NCBI RefSeq assembly: GCF_028389875.1
Contig: NC_084702.1
Coordinates: forward strand, 61,296,553 to 61,360,552
Length of the DNA: 64,000 bases
Source: Rhea pennata
Lineage: Eukaryota > Chordata > Aves > Rheiformes > Rheidae
Direction: 5' to 3'
In this document: in pieces, positions 38,873-51,032 of the stretch
Layout of the letters: each line of letters opens with the position of its first letter
How positions within the stretch are numbered: position 1 is the first letter of the stretch
Position numbers and translations under genes: made by a program
Notes under the pieces: generated by a model
What the model was told of the DNA's origin: nothing
Database searches by the model: none
Seen by the model: the letters and a program-made list of their open reading frames with translations, nothing else

Positions 38873-39720
38873 TCATAAAGCTATGTAGTTTGGAAGTGAC
38901 CTGTGGAGATCTCTAGTCCTGCCTCCTGCTAATGCAGATTGCTCAGGGCATGACAAGGTGGGTTTTGAATATCTCCAAGGATGGAGTTTCCACAGCCTCT
39001 CTGGGCAACCTATTCTAGTGTCTGACCAACCACATGAGATAGGTTTTTTTTTCTTTATGTATGTTAGAATTTCCTATGTTTCAACTTGTATCAGTTGCCT
39101 CTTTTCCTGTTCCTGTGCACCTGTGGTAAAAGTCTGGCTCCATCTTCTCTATATCCTCCTATTAGGTAGCTGTAGGCAGCAGTAAGCTCTTTGCTTAGCT
39201 TTCTCTTCTTAAGGCTGAACAAGCCCTGTTTTCTCAGCCTTGTCTTAATGGCCCTTTGCGGGACTCACTGCAGTAAATCATCATCTTTCTTATCCCAGGA
39301 AGCCCAAAACTGAACACAGTATTCTCCGTGGGGTCTCAAGAGGGAAAAAATCACTTGCCTCGATCTGCTGGCTACATTCGCACTAATACAGCCTAGTACG
39401 TGATTGGCTTTCATTGCTGCAAGGCCGTACTGCCAAATCATGTTCAATTTGATGCCCTCCGGGATGCCCAGAGTCTTTTTCTGCAAAGTGGCTTTCTAGC
39501 TCAACACCCATCGCCCTCATTGCATGGGGGTGTTCAATCCCAGATACAAGACTTGGCATTTGCTGTTGTTAAACTTTGTGACGTTCCTATCGACTCATTT
39601 TTTCCAGCCTATGTATGTCCTGGATAGCAGCCCTGCTTTCTCTATCTATCAACTGCAACCTCCATGCCCTGCCAGGACTGTGATATTATCATAGCAATGG
39701 TACTCTATTGCGAATTTAAA
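38873..39720 (-). mobile_element. CR1 LINE 3' half, minus orientation, younger subfamily
   Basis: The reverse complement of an avian CR1 3' end, with matches in order: GGAAGTGACCTGTGGAGATC near 38892, TCCACAGCCTCTCTGGGCAACCTATTC near 38989, GGCTGAACAAGCCCTGTTTTCTCAGCCTTGTC near 39213, GAACACAGTATTCTCCGTGGGGTCTCAAGAG near 39312, CACTTGCCTCGATCTGCTGGCTACATT near 39352, and ATTGGCTTTCATTGCTGCAAGGC near 39402. It preserves the region coding for the C-terminal part of the reverse-transcriptase ORF plus the 3' untranslated region. The body is better preserved than the older copy to its left, but its 3' terminal octamers are degraded. The right end is approximate. Confidence 0.9.
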
Positions 39721-40822
39721 AGACTCAAATTTAGCACTCTGCCAGTGTAGTGTATTTATTCTGCACGCAGTGGAGCTCAGCTAGAAGTATATTCCTCAAT
39801 TGTAGCCTAGTGCCTGCCGCTTAGCGTGTCTTATGGCCTGATACGTCTTTCCTCTCGTCTTCCAGTCACCTTATGTGGCCATGCACACCAGCAATGACAC
39901 CCTCAGTGCTTTCAGTTTCGTCAGCTGAAAAAAGTGATGCTCTAGGCATTGTTTGATTTCTTGTGAGGAAGAAGAAAGAGTGTTGAACAGACGGCATGCT
40001 TCCCAGTGTAGCATGTATGGCAGGGCACCAGATCGTGAACTCGGTTGGAAATGTACAAATTTTACTCTTTCAGACAGAAAGTACCAACCAAACATTTTTT
40101 TTTCTGATCTGTGCTTACATGCAGATATGATTTACCTGGGATGAAGCATCACTGATAATGCTGGAGAAGATGTGGTTTAATTAACTGCATTTGTCTAAGG
40201 ATCTGTACTTTCCAGCAATTTGGGACTACCTTGCAATTCTCTGTGTGCAACATTTTACACACTTCTAGGATTTGATTTTATTCAATAAACACTGCTAGTC
40301 TTATTTAGAACATATTGAGCAATTTCTGCTTTGCATCCTCCTCTCCAAACCTTGGACTTTGTTCTAATCAGCTCCAGCCTCTCTCTTGTTCAGGCACTCG
40401 GACTTGCAGCTGTGCCTCTCATCATCCAGACTGCAGGTTGTAATTTCTGACTATGTTCAGAAGGCAAAAATTAACAGGGAAAACAGCAGCTGCAGCCTGG
40501 AAAATTGGAGTAGGGAAGAGGCTGAAATTAACCCCAAATTAGGAGCAGAAGATTGAAGAGAGAGGGAGCGGGCTTTGTGATCAAGTGTGAGTGGCTGAGG
40601 GACGAGAGACTGGAACTGACTGCAAAGTACAAGCCTCTGCAGCTCTTGGTAATTGAAACTAAGCACTGCTTTAAGTGTTGGCTTTCCAGAAAATTAGGTA
40701 TAAAATCCTTTAAAGCCGAACAATAACTCTAAGATGTAGGATTTCCTGTAATAGTGATGACATTTTCAATTCAATCTTATCATTATGTATTACTTTTTGT
40801 AGTTTCGGACATGAAAACTGTA

Positions 40823-40826
<4 letters not shown>
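39721..40826. other. Intronic DNA, nothing recognised
   Basis: Somewhat GC-richer than the surroundings, especially 39760-39900 and 40330-40660. No family could be assigned. It may include more of the CR1 5' side or an unrecognised old repeat. Confidence 0.45.

Positions 40827-40862
<36 letters not shown>
40827..40862 (+). repeat. Poly-T run (36 bases)
   Basis: An uninterrupted T tract, the longest homopolymer in the window. It could be the poly-A tail of a minus-strand retrocopy inserted to its right, but no recognisable body or target-site duplication was found. Confidence 0.95.
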
Positions 40863-40866
<4 letters not shown>

Positions 40867-43800
40867 CCATTTACTAAGGTAAAAGAAGAGAGAGTTTTTC
40901 TTTATGCCCTCTCTTCTTTGCACTAGTCCTGTGACACTCACTTCTATATCACATCAAATATAAGATGATTATTTTCCCCTCCAAAATCCTTCATTACTTC
41001 TGTTCAGCTCACTAATGATCTTCTATTACATTGCAAGAGTTTAACACTCGGCTTTGACAGATGAGCTTTTAATGCCTTAGATTAGAACAATATATTCTTC
41101 TTTTTCTCCTTCTTATATTTGCGAAAAGCTATCTTTAGAACATTGAAAGATATATTTCATATTTATTTCACTGTTCTTGAAATCCTCTTTTAAACTTTTC
41201 TTACCTGCATTGTGTTCAAAATCTTGATAAATCACTACTGCATGTAAATTACTGCCTTATGTGATGGTAATTTCTGTTTTCTTACACTCCTCTTTTCTCT
41301 TTGTCTTACCTCTTTGTTCTCTATAATATCAGTTAAATTTTGAGCTGCTTATTGAAGCTTTTGCTTCTGTAATTGTACGGAATATGGCTCAGTGGGGCTG
41401 TAGATCTTGGCTGTAGCTCAGAGAAACTGCAGGAGTGTGGATTTTAAATAATAATTTTTTATTAAAAAATCATTCAGTCAATTCAGCTCATGATTATTGA
41501 AATCAAATTAGTCTGCAGTGTGTTGTTCTGTTCATTATATAAATATATTTGTTATAATTAATGAATTGTAAAAGACCCAGCTTTTTGATGGTCTGTTTTC
41601 TTGTTTTTACTGTAGCTCTGTAGTTATTCTTGGTATCCACTAGAGGGGGAATTTCTACTTGTATTTCCCCAAGTGTTTCCAGGTATCCACTCTGATAAAT
41701 TTTGAGCATTTTCCTACAGTAAGCTTTGTAGCTAGCATGGGCTTGACTTACAGCTGATTGTAATTGATTTTAATATATTTGTTTAGTACTTCTAGATCAT
41801 TATACTTTGTTGGATATTAACAGAACTCTGGGCTTGTTTTTTTCAAGTACTCTTGAAAAAATAAAATTGTCACTGCTTTTTTTTGCTCATTCTTTATGTT
41901 GCTTTATTATGTGGTAGCTATAATCGTGGTATTAAATACAAAATTAAAAAATACAAATAGGCCCCAAAAAACATTCCTTGCCAAATAGATCTTACAGTTT
42001 GAATATATAATAGACTGAGAGAGAAAAAAGGGAATATGAAGTTACAATAGATATTGTTTTCAGTAGTCTAGTTTGTCAAGTTTCTAAAATTACTGCAAAG
42101 GAAATTTTGAAGGTGGTTAATGAGATAAGATTTGCAGATTTTTATAGGCAGCTTCTCCTAAGAGAAAGACTATCCTGGAGACAGCTTGAAGGCATTTAGT
42201 TACATGCAGGTGTTGAGGGATGTATATCTAAAGCAGAAGTTGATATTTCAGCAAGATAAAAGAAAAGAGGTAGGGTGGAATAGTCAGAAAAGGGTTCGGA
42301 AAGTGAAGGCAGGCAGTCTGCATCAGCAAAAAAGGAACAGAGATGGAGAGAGAAGATTGAGTAGGGTGTTATAGCAAAGTGATTGACTAGAGAAATTATT
42401 CTTTTCAACGGTGTTCTGAATTGCTGGCAAGACTGTATTTATCAAGGCTAGGAAAAAGGATGGAAGATAATGATTGTCTAGATAAGAGTTCTGTCTGTGT
42501 GGATGGACGAGGTTGTGAAATCATCGTATGACTTTGAAAATCAGGTTGTAGGCACAAACCCACACCTTACTCTGTCCTGGACATATCATGGCTCCTCCGG
42601 ATTTGCATTATACAGAGCTGTGTTGTAAACTCTCCATCAGTATAATGACATTCACAATCTATAGACAGTAACACAAACATCCCATCAGAATTTTGGTTTC
42701 ATCTGAGGTACGTCCAAAGCACTGGCTGTTCATTTAGCAAAATTGGCAGTGCTAACTTTTCAGTACTGTTCTTATTCTTGCACCATCTCTGCTATTTCTC
42801 AGACTTTCAGCTTTTCACTCTAGTTCCTCTGTGTAACACTCTTCATATGCTCTTTCCTAGGTACTTTTTCTCTTTTGAGTATTTATCTGAGTGCACATTT
42901 ACAGTGATGCTTATTCATAGCCTTGCTAGAGAATTTTTTATACTAACAGTGTTTTTAGGGGTTCATCTCTCAAGAACAATTGTATGTGATAATAGAAGGA
43001 TCTAAGATACATTCTCAGGACACAGAAGTCGTTTTCCTGTTTCTGCTCTTCCATTTAGGCTCCAAGACTGTCTGATCTGAAAGGCTGTCAGGAGAGGCTT
43101 GTTTTGGATACTCATTCTGGCAGCTGAGCAGGAACCCCCCCCCCCCCAAGCCCTTTAAGCATTATAATATATGTATACTATATATATATATTTTATATAG
43201 ATGTACTATATACTGTTATAGTATAGGTACACATGGAGGGTATCCTATGATTCATTTCTTGAACTGCCTCATCTTGGTAACATATGCCTTGTCAGAGCAC
43301 CACACACAGCCCAGCTCCAGGTCCTTTCCTAGAGATGGGAGATGCAGAGGTCTTTCCAGACCATTTTTCATGACTGTGCCATTGTTTCTGCAAAGTGGGA
43401 TTCATGAGGAACATTTATATCTGAAGCAGTTTAGGAATTACAATATCCATCTGTGCAGAGGGCCCTGGAGTCTGGGAAGTGACAGCACTTTAACCTCTTG
43501 CTTTTCTTAGCCTCTGCTTTCCCTGTAACCCCTTCTAATCTTCCTCTGTAACCATCCAGATGTGATCAAAGGAAAGCTCCCTAGGCATCACAATCATTTT
43601 TTTTCTGACATCTTGCCTACCGTGGCTTGTATTCGAAGTTCTCTGCTAGGCTACTTTGGGGACCACTTGGTTTGATGCTATTTTGCAAAGGAATACTGCC
43701 ATTTCTGGTGTAGTCAGTATCCCAGCATTGAACTCTATCACCACTCTCCAACTGCTGGAGAGAGTCTTTATCTTTCCTTCCTTCAGACAGTTCAGAAACA

Positions 43801-44634
43801 TCTTTCTAAGAAAGCATAACATTGAGACCAGCCGATTCCACAGAGCTGAATGCAAGATCTAGAGGTCTAAAGATATCAGTATCTCCTGTTACGAGTGAAC
43901 AAAAATAGGTTACTCTTTATGCAGTTTCTGATTAAGTTGTGAAAGTCTTTGTATCAGATACCGTGGATACCGAAAATTTAGATGGTTTAAGAAGTGACTG
44001 GACAAACACACAGAAGAAATATCCATTAAGAACTATTAAATAAAAAGGCCATAGTTTGCTTCAGGATCCCAAACACTGCAAATTATGAGGAAAATATGAG
44101 GTTTGCAAATAGCCAGGAAACTGGGTATTAAGAGAAAGTGTCATTGCATGCTGCTTCTTGTCTTCTACTCTTCCATCAGTATTTATTCTCAGCAGCTGTT
44201 GGATATAGGAAACTCAGGTATCCTTGGTCTGACTGAGTCTTTCTTATTTTCTTGATATTTGGCACTCTCCTTAGGTTCATCTCACTCATTTGTGGACATA
44301 TTCTATTGCTTTTTGAGATGACATGGTTTATCAGCTCTGCCCTCTTGAATCCTGACAATTTAATTTGGCAAAACATGATTTCTTCCATGGCTACATTAGA
44401 AGCAAACAAAAAATGCTATTAAAAAGATCCATGGAGGTGTGAGTTTCTTTGTCACTAATGAAAGCCATTGACACTAAAAAGGACAGACTAGAGCCTCAGT
44501 GTTCACAAAGGAATATAAGGTGATGTTTCAGCTGAGAAGTTATATATTTTTCTGCTACCCTTCATTTTTACATCAGCAACTTTAATGAGATATTGCAAAA
44601 AGCTACTGACTTGGTTAGTCTTCTTTTCATTCCA
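40863..44634. other. Intronic DNA with simple repeats
   Basis: No gene recognised. A run of 13 C at 43135-43147 is followed by a TA-rich microsatellite-like tract at about 43163-43216. The remainder is AT-rich unique sequence. Confidence 0.5.
43163..43216. repeat. TA-rich low-complexity tract
   Basis: Imperfect TA dinucleotide array with several self-complementary segments, located 15 bases after a poly-C run. Confidence 0.8.
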
Positions 44635-44901
44635 CCAAACCTCAGGAGGAGCCTTGATTTACCACAGGCAGTTCCGCCTGAACGTGAGGGGGAATTTCAC
44701 AGTCCCTGTGAGAGTGATGGAGCACTGGACCAGGTTGCCCAGAGAGGTTGTGAAGATCTCCTTCTCTGGAGATCTTCAAGGCCAGCCTGGATGCAACCCT
44801 GTCTGCCATGCTCTAGGAGACTCTGCTTGAGCAGGGGGGTTGGACTAGATGATCTCCAGAGGTCCCTTCCAACCTTACCGATTCTATGATTCTATGATTC
44901 T
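44635..44901 (+). mobile_element. CR1 LINE 3' terminal fragment with octamer tail
   Basis: A well-preserved CR1 3' end: CAGTTCCGCCTGAACGTGAGGGGGAA near 44669, TGGAGCACTGGACCAGGTTGCCCAGAGAGGTTGTG near 44718, and GGTTGGACTAGATGATCTCCAGAGGTCCCTTCCAACCTTACC near 44838. It ends in tandem ATTCTATG units at 44881-44901. About 265 bases long, heavily 5'-truncated, as usual for CR1. This is the best preserved, probably youngest, CR1 end in the window. The frames that run through it are not genes. Confidence 0.95.
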
Positions 44902-47900
44902 CAGAGAGCCAGCTCATTTACAGGACTTCATTATGCAAACAGTATATTAAATGCAGTTCTGTGGTTACTGCAGATGTTTAGGTAAGGCAGTTTTAATCTC
45001 TCACTTCTCTGAAGAGGTATCTAGTCCCAGTATCCTTTGATAGCAAGAGACTTTTCAGCTTATACCCAGACAAAGTTCCACATTTGGCAAATCTTTAAAG
45101 ATATTCTAACCTCACTGAAGAGGAAATATCCATGTATATGTCAGACACTTTCCAGGCTCTAGTATATAACTACTCTGGATCCTTATCAGGGCAAGGAGCA
45201 ATAATCCCAGAATGCAAGCATTGTACTAACTGTAGCCACCCTTCTAACTCAACATGTTAGCCCCAGTGCCCTCAAATTTAAGAGTTTCTGAAGGAATGTC
45301 AGTGAGCTACATGCTCTCCTTTCAAGTAGAGCCACCATTGATAACCTTTTCAAAAAGACAAATTTCTCCTACATGAGACAGCCTGTGGTTTCCCCAAAAT
45401 GGCTCTCAGATATAGCAGCTTTTAAATAGGTAGGCCAGTTTGAAGAAACTAGTTTCTAACCTACTGCCTTCAGAGAAACTTAGGTGTATTTCTTTTGCAT
45501 TGGAGAGCCCTCCAAATAGCCCAGGGCCTATTAGTGCATTCAGGGCCCTGCAAGCTGTAGGTGCCCACGACTTGTAAAATGTTTTCTTTTCAAAAAACAG
45601 GGACGATGAAACTTGGGAAGGTAAATCTTCCTAAAAAAATTGAGTTAGCTCTCATTAAGCCAAGTTGCCTTAGTCAGTGAAAGTAATATAACCTCAAGAA
45701 GTTCTCTCATATTTAGGTTTTTTTCCTCTTGTTTTTAGAGTCAAGGTATAAATAGACCCAGTGTTACATTTATGCTTAATACAAATCTCATGACATTATC
45801 TAATTATCTGAAATCTAATAATAAGAACAAGCATTGCCAAAACAAGCAGCAAACAACAGAATTATAAAACCACAAAATCCTATGATGTTCCTTCATGGAC
45901 TTGCCTTTGGACTTTTAGCTAATGGATTTCATGTTTTACATTCAAATTCATAAAACCACTTCTAAATGCAAACATGTCCTTTTTCACTTTATGGTAAACT
46001 ACATTTTAGTGAGCTGTTATATGTGTTCTTTGTTAATGTTAAAAAGACAGCCCTATCTAAGATGAAAGGGTATTTTAAGATTTAGCTTCAAATTTTGTAT
46101 GTCTAACTGAAATTGTTATGTTAGTTTGCTTTGGTTTCGGTCAGTAATTCAGGGGTGTTAACAGAATCCAGATGCTTAACATATTCTATAAATATCTTAA
46201 AATTTTTATCTCTTTGAAAACCTCAACTTTATAAATGAAAAAAGGATGTTATCATTAATTAAGCAGATTTGAAACATTAACTTCTCCAAAAAAAGAGATG
46301 TTCCTTAAAGTTGTTGATGAAGTGCTGACACAGATGTGTATAATTCTGTAATAGTTAAGAACTGTTTCTGGTTTAGGGATTTTCCTGTAGTGAGTGATAG
46401 TGGACTGATGATTTCTTCTATTATTTCACTGTTCTACTTCTACACGAAATTACTCATTTAAGCATCCTATCCAGAATATGTGTAATCTCTTTAATTTGAA
46501 TGCGTCCATGCACATAACTAAAGAACTGACAAATCAAGCCTTTGGTTAAGTTTTGAGTGAAAGCTGCTTTTAACATCTTTACCTATTGGCAGTGTACCCT
46601 TTTGAAGTCAATAGACTCAGGCACAAAACTTCTGAATGGTACTAGTTTTGAACAGTCCATAAGCTGATTTTAAAGGCCTACTAAATATGTTTGCCTGTTA
46701 CCTGATAGTCCATTTACAACTCTAAATGCTTTTGCAGTACTTTAGGGTATCTAAGAAGAGTTGTGCTTAACTTTTGTGATTAGTCATAATATATTTCTAT
46801 TCCTCTGTAATTATATGTGCCATACAATGCACCAATAAATGGTTTGGGATGTCTTTAATAGATGCACTCAAAAAGTAACTTTGTTATTTTCTTTTAAGGC
46901 ATTAATTTTGTATTACCTTTCTCTACTGTGTATTGTGCTCTACTTTGGAGTTTCTTCCTTGCAGAAGTTAAAGGAAAATTTCCCCAAATCTTTGGGCAGT
47001 TATTAGGACAAATAATATTGTTCCTATAAAAAAAAATCTCCTTTTATATTAAAGGCTCAGAAGCGATATACAACCAAAAGCATGTAGGATTTTTGAAGTT
47101 TTTTTGCTGTATGTGCAGAAGAAAGTAATGGTATTTCAGATTGTATGCTTTCAGTAGGGTAGAATCCAGTTTCCGTTTATGTCCATGAGAAGTTGCCTTA
47201 AATCACTTGACTCCTACTTTTTAAGGTGAAGAGAGCAAATACACAAATACTTAATGTTTGATGTGAGGTTTTAGTAACATTCTAGAAGCAAATCCTTATT
47301 TTTTTTGAATTCCAGTTCTAACAAATATGTAAAATGACAACTCTAACATCTCTAGAAGAGACACTGAAAGTGACTTTAAATAAAATGTGTGAATAGGTTT
47401 CCATAAGAGGTTTCCTTATCTATTCAAAATTGTGTCATAATTTTCAATGATGGGATAGTTCTAAAAATGATTTATAATAATAAGCTTGTATTGGGCCTTT
47501 CATAAGTTCAATAGCCTGTAGAAATCTCCAAATTCTGAAAAATATTGTATTAGTGCTTTCTCAGTAGCTCTGATTTCTCTTTTAATGTACTTATTTTCTT
47601 CATTAAATGATAGCTTAACTGCAGAGAATAGACTAGTTATGTAGCCTGATTTTAGACTTTTAGATTTATTTTTTTTATAATCTCTCTACATTTTGTAAAT
47701 ATTTCTTTGACTTCCTCCCAGCTTTTAATGCATAATCAACAAATTACTTGAAATACAACAGATGGCCTTGGTTCCTTTCTAAGTAAACTTTCTGTGTGTG
47801 TGTTTGACCTCTCAGAAATGTATTTGTTTATTTGTGCACTATATCCCATCTTAACCGCCATGCTTGGAGAGCCTGGGTTCAGTCTAGTTTGGTAAGAACG

Positions 47901-48178
47901 ATTGCTCCTGCCAGCTTCAGAAATAAACTCCGAGGTTTAGGAATCTGGAACACTGGGGTACTCTTTGCTGAGTACTGGTGATACTTTATAATCTTTAGAT
48001 TTTTACAAAGTCGTCATGCATTCACTGACATCCACAGGCAAAATTATAGTCTTATCGTCTCCAAAAGCTCAAGCCATGCCTGTCACAGGCATAGCCCTCG
48101 GGAATCTAAGAGTACAGCCTCAAGTTGCCAAGCTGCTCCACCTTTTAATGAAGCCCATCTCCACAGTAAAGGCAGACT

Positions 48179-48202
48179 GGGGGGCTATGGGGGGCCGGGG
48201 GG
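48179..48202 (+). other. G-quadruplex candidate
   Basis: Three tracts of six consecutive G (48179-48184, 48189-48194, 48197-48202) with short loops. Splitting the six-base tracts can provide four G-runs. Function unknown. Confidence 0.6.
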
Positions 48203-49583
48203 ATGACACTCCTTCTCTTCTCTGCCCCTGTCCCCCACCACTCCTTTCCCCTTTCCTCATGACTGCTCTGCAAAGCAGTTGATGCTTACAGCTGGTTTCT
48301 GCTCATATTGGGCCATCTCCTTCAATTACAATTAACTTTAATAGTTAACAGATATCTTTATACATTGCAGGGGCAGGAACGCTGCCTAATGCTCCTGTCT
48401 GTTCTTGTAATTGTGTAAAAGTACATTAATTTCCCTTAATCTTACCGCAGGAAATGTTCTCTTACACGATTGTTTAGAAATTACAGATACTGCTATTCTG
48501 TTTATTCTTATTTGTCATATGAGGTCATTCACTTATTTGTAAATGCGTATGTGTGGGGAATGATGCGTCTTTTTCTGGTAAGCCAAAATTTTTACCATAT
48601 GCACATCAGTTTTTTAAAGAAATGGTGCTTTTACCTGTCTGAAGTTTTGGTTAGATATTCTAACCTGTGTCACCTCTGCTGAGACCTTTTTTCCAAGGGC
48701 TGATATAGTAAAGCCATTTTATTTCCCAATACTGATAGCTTCCTTTGTGTAATCAGACAGGATTGTGTCAACAACTGTTTCTAATGGAAGTTTGTGATTA
48801 TAGACCAATTTTTCTTAATCCTTCTTCCTATGTGAAAGAGCATCTAGTCTTGTAAGAAGGAAATCTCCAGGCTATCTTATACATTGTTGACGTAATGATT
48901 TAACCAGATACCAATTAGACTGCTCTTCAGAAGACCATTTCCCCCACTTTTTTGTTTTGTTTTCTTGTGTGTACATATGGGAATGTGCGTGTTTTTAAGC
49001 TGGAGTTACTTGACAGACCATTTACTGCAATAGTTGCAGGCTAGCAGTGGTTGGCCTCAAACAGCTTTTGGGTTACAGATTTTTGTTCCAGAAACAAAGT
49101 GAATTTTGAAAATGTCCTTAATACATTCTCCTTATTAGAATGAATTGTAGAAAGTTTTCTAAGCTTGCAAAGATTTCGGAAATAATTTTTTCAATTTGTT
49201 TTTCAAGAACATATCGTGCTGTTCTGTTTAAATATTTCTATTGGGTATGCAGCTTTTTTTATGGGTCTGTATTCCATTTAGTAAGTTGTTTTGTAAAACA
49301 TTGTCCAAAAGTGTTTACTCTGACATTTTCATAAAATACTGCTGAAGTCTTTGTGCATGAATCGCAAAATCTTCTGCATTTTTTATTAAATTAGACTACT
49401 GGCCACATTGCCAAAAGTAGCCATTTTATCTTCTTGTTTTCTTTACTGTCATATACTCTGTGCTCTCTTAATCCACGTTGTTTGTGCCATGCACAAAAAA
49501 GTAAGTACAAGAATCATTTGGGAGAATCAGCAACTGAGCAGTACTTTATTTTCATAGAATCATGACAATGATTCCAAACATTC

Positions 49584-49601
49584 AAAAAAAAAAAAAAAAA
49601 A
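49584..49601 (+). repeat. Poly-A run with A-rich extension
   Basis: Eighteen A followed by CAAAACAAAAAA-type sequence to about 49619. It looks like a retrotransposon-type A-rich tail, but no element body was recognised upstream. Confidence 0.85.
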
Positions 49602-50954
49602 CAAAACAAAAAACCCAAACTCACTTTACTGAGTTATAAGACAAAGCTGAAATTATGAATATAGTTCTTCCTAGGAACCTTTCAAGAATAGAAATGCTCT
49701 AAAATTTTAAGTAATAGCAAATGCTTTGCTGACATGGTGAACATATTATGCCTCAGTTTGGGCGTGCCACCAGCTATTCATTCTTTTTGCTCTCTCTTTT
49801 GAAAATGTGCTTCTAAATATTTCTTCTACTATACTTCTACCTGACTATTAAATAGAAAATTTGACCTGATTTGATCGTTTTAGGTGCCATTTTTATATTA
49901 AGACATTATAGAAAATAAAATATGAAATCTCAGAATGCTTTACCTATATCAGATATGAAGAATTAATGCAATAGCCTGAAATTTCCTTAGATTTTTTAGA
50001 ATTGCGTATACATTTTCTGTACCTTTATCTATCAAAGAGTTTTGTCAGATGATTCCTGCCATTTCTATGCTACTTGCGGCTAACAGGTTTTTTTGGTCCC
50101 CTGTTGCAGCTCATGGTGCCTATGGTCTGCTCTGTAGGTAGTGAGCGCAGCTGTTAGGCAGATTGACAGGTAAGCACTACCCGCATTTGGACAGGCCTGG
50201 ACTGTCACATCAGCCCTTGGAGTGTGTGGTATCTAGCAGGTATTAGAATCATACTGATAAAGTATCTATATTTTACCAATTGCAGATTTCACTGGGATTC
50301 AAGTTATGAAAAGATGTTCTAAATCTACCGCTGCCCGTCATTTTTATGTACTAGACTTGTTTTTAAATGTATGAATTCAGGACTGAATAATCAGGACTGA
50401 GGAAGCACTACAGCTCTTTCAATGTTTTTGGTTTGTAAATTAACTGGTAAAAAAAATATACAGTACAATACATGCCCCTACAAAGACGTACACTGTAATG
50501 CAGTCATCAGGTCATAATTCTTGATTCTGTGAAAATAAGCTCTTTAGCAGAGTTTGCAAATTATAAGAAACATATGCTAACAAAATCTGATTTTCTTCAG
50601 CAAACTTTGTCAGTATGTAACATTTTATTAAGTGTTCCTGTCATCTGTTAATTGCTGCTTCTTTTATCCTTATTTTCTTCCTCCACTGCTGTGCTCCTCA
50701 GCTCACACATGAACCTCTCTTCCTAAATGAGAATCATGGCATCAACCAAGATTCTTATTTTCTACCTCAGCTAGAATCAGGACTTTCCTCTGTCAGAGAA
50801 TAGTGATTCACAGTGTTGTTATTTGCTTCAGGAAATTAAACCAGATTGTAGCACCCACTCTTCACCACCTTGTCTGGCTTTCTGTTTTCTTTTCTCTTCA
50901 AATGCTCTGCACACACTTAGGTGCTCTGGTATTTGAGTATGGCCTTACCTCACA

Positions 50955-51032
50955 GCTGGCCCTGCTCTGAGCAGGAAAGTAGACTTGATGACCTGAGGTC
51001 CTTACCAGCTGAAAGTATCCCATGATCTTGAT
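50955..51032 (+). mobile_element. Short CR1 3' end fragment
   Basis: CCCTGCTCTGAGCAGGAAAGTAGACTTGATGACCTGAGGTCCTTACCAGC matches the CR1 3' end (usually TGAGCAGGGGGTTGGACTAGATGACCTCCAGAGGTCCCTTCCAACC). It closes with CCCATGATCTTGAT, a diverged terminal octamer. Only about 80 bases remain. Confidence 0.8.

Larger units (their letters stand above)
44902..50954. other. Intronic DNA, nothing recognised
   Basis: AT-rich non-coding sequence. A GC-richer patch at about 48070-48260 includes strong G-tracts. A poly-A run of 18 bases (49584-49601) is followed by A-rich sequence. Confidence 0.5.

Noticed and set aside
44585..44889. Two overlapping frames of 81 and 98 codons
   Set aside because: Both lie mostly in the CR1 3' untranslated end.
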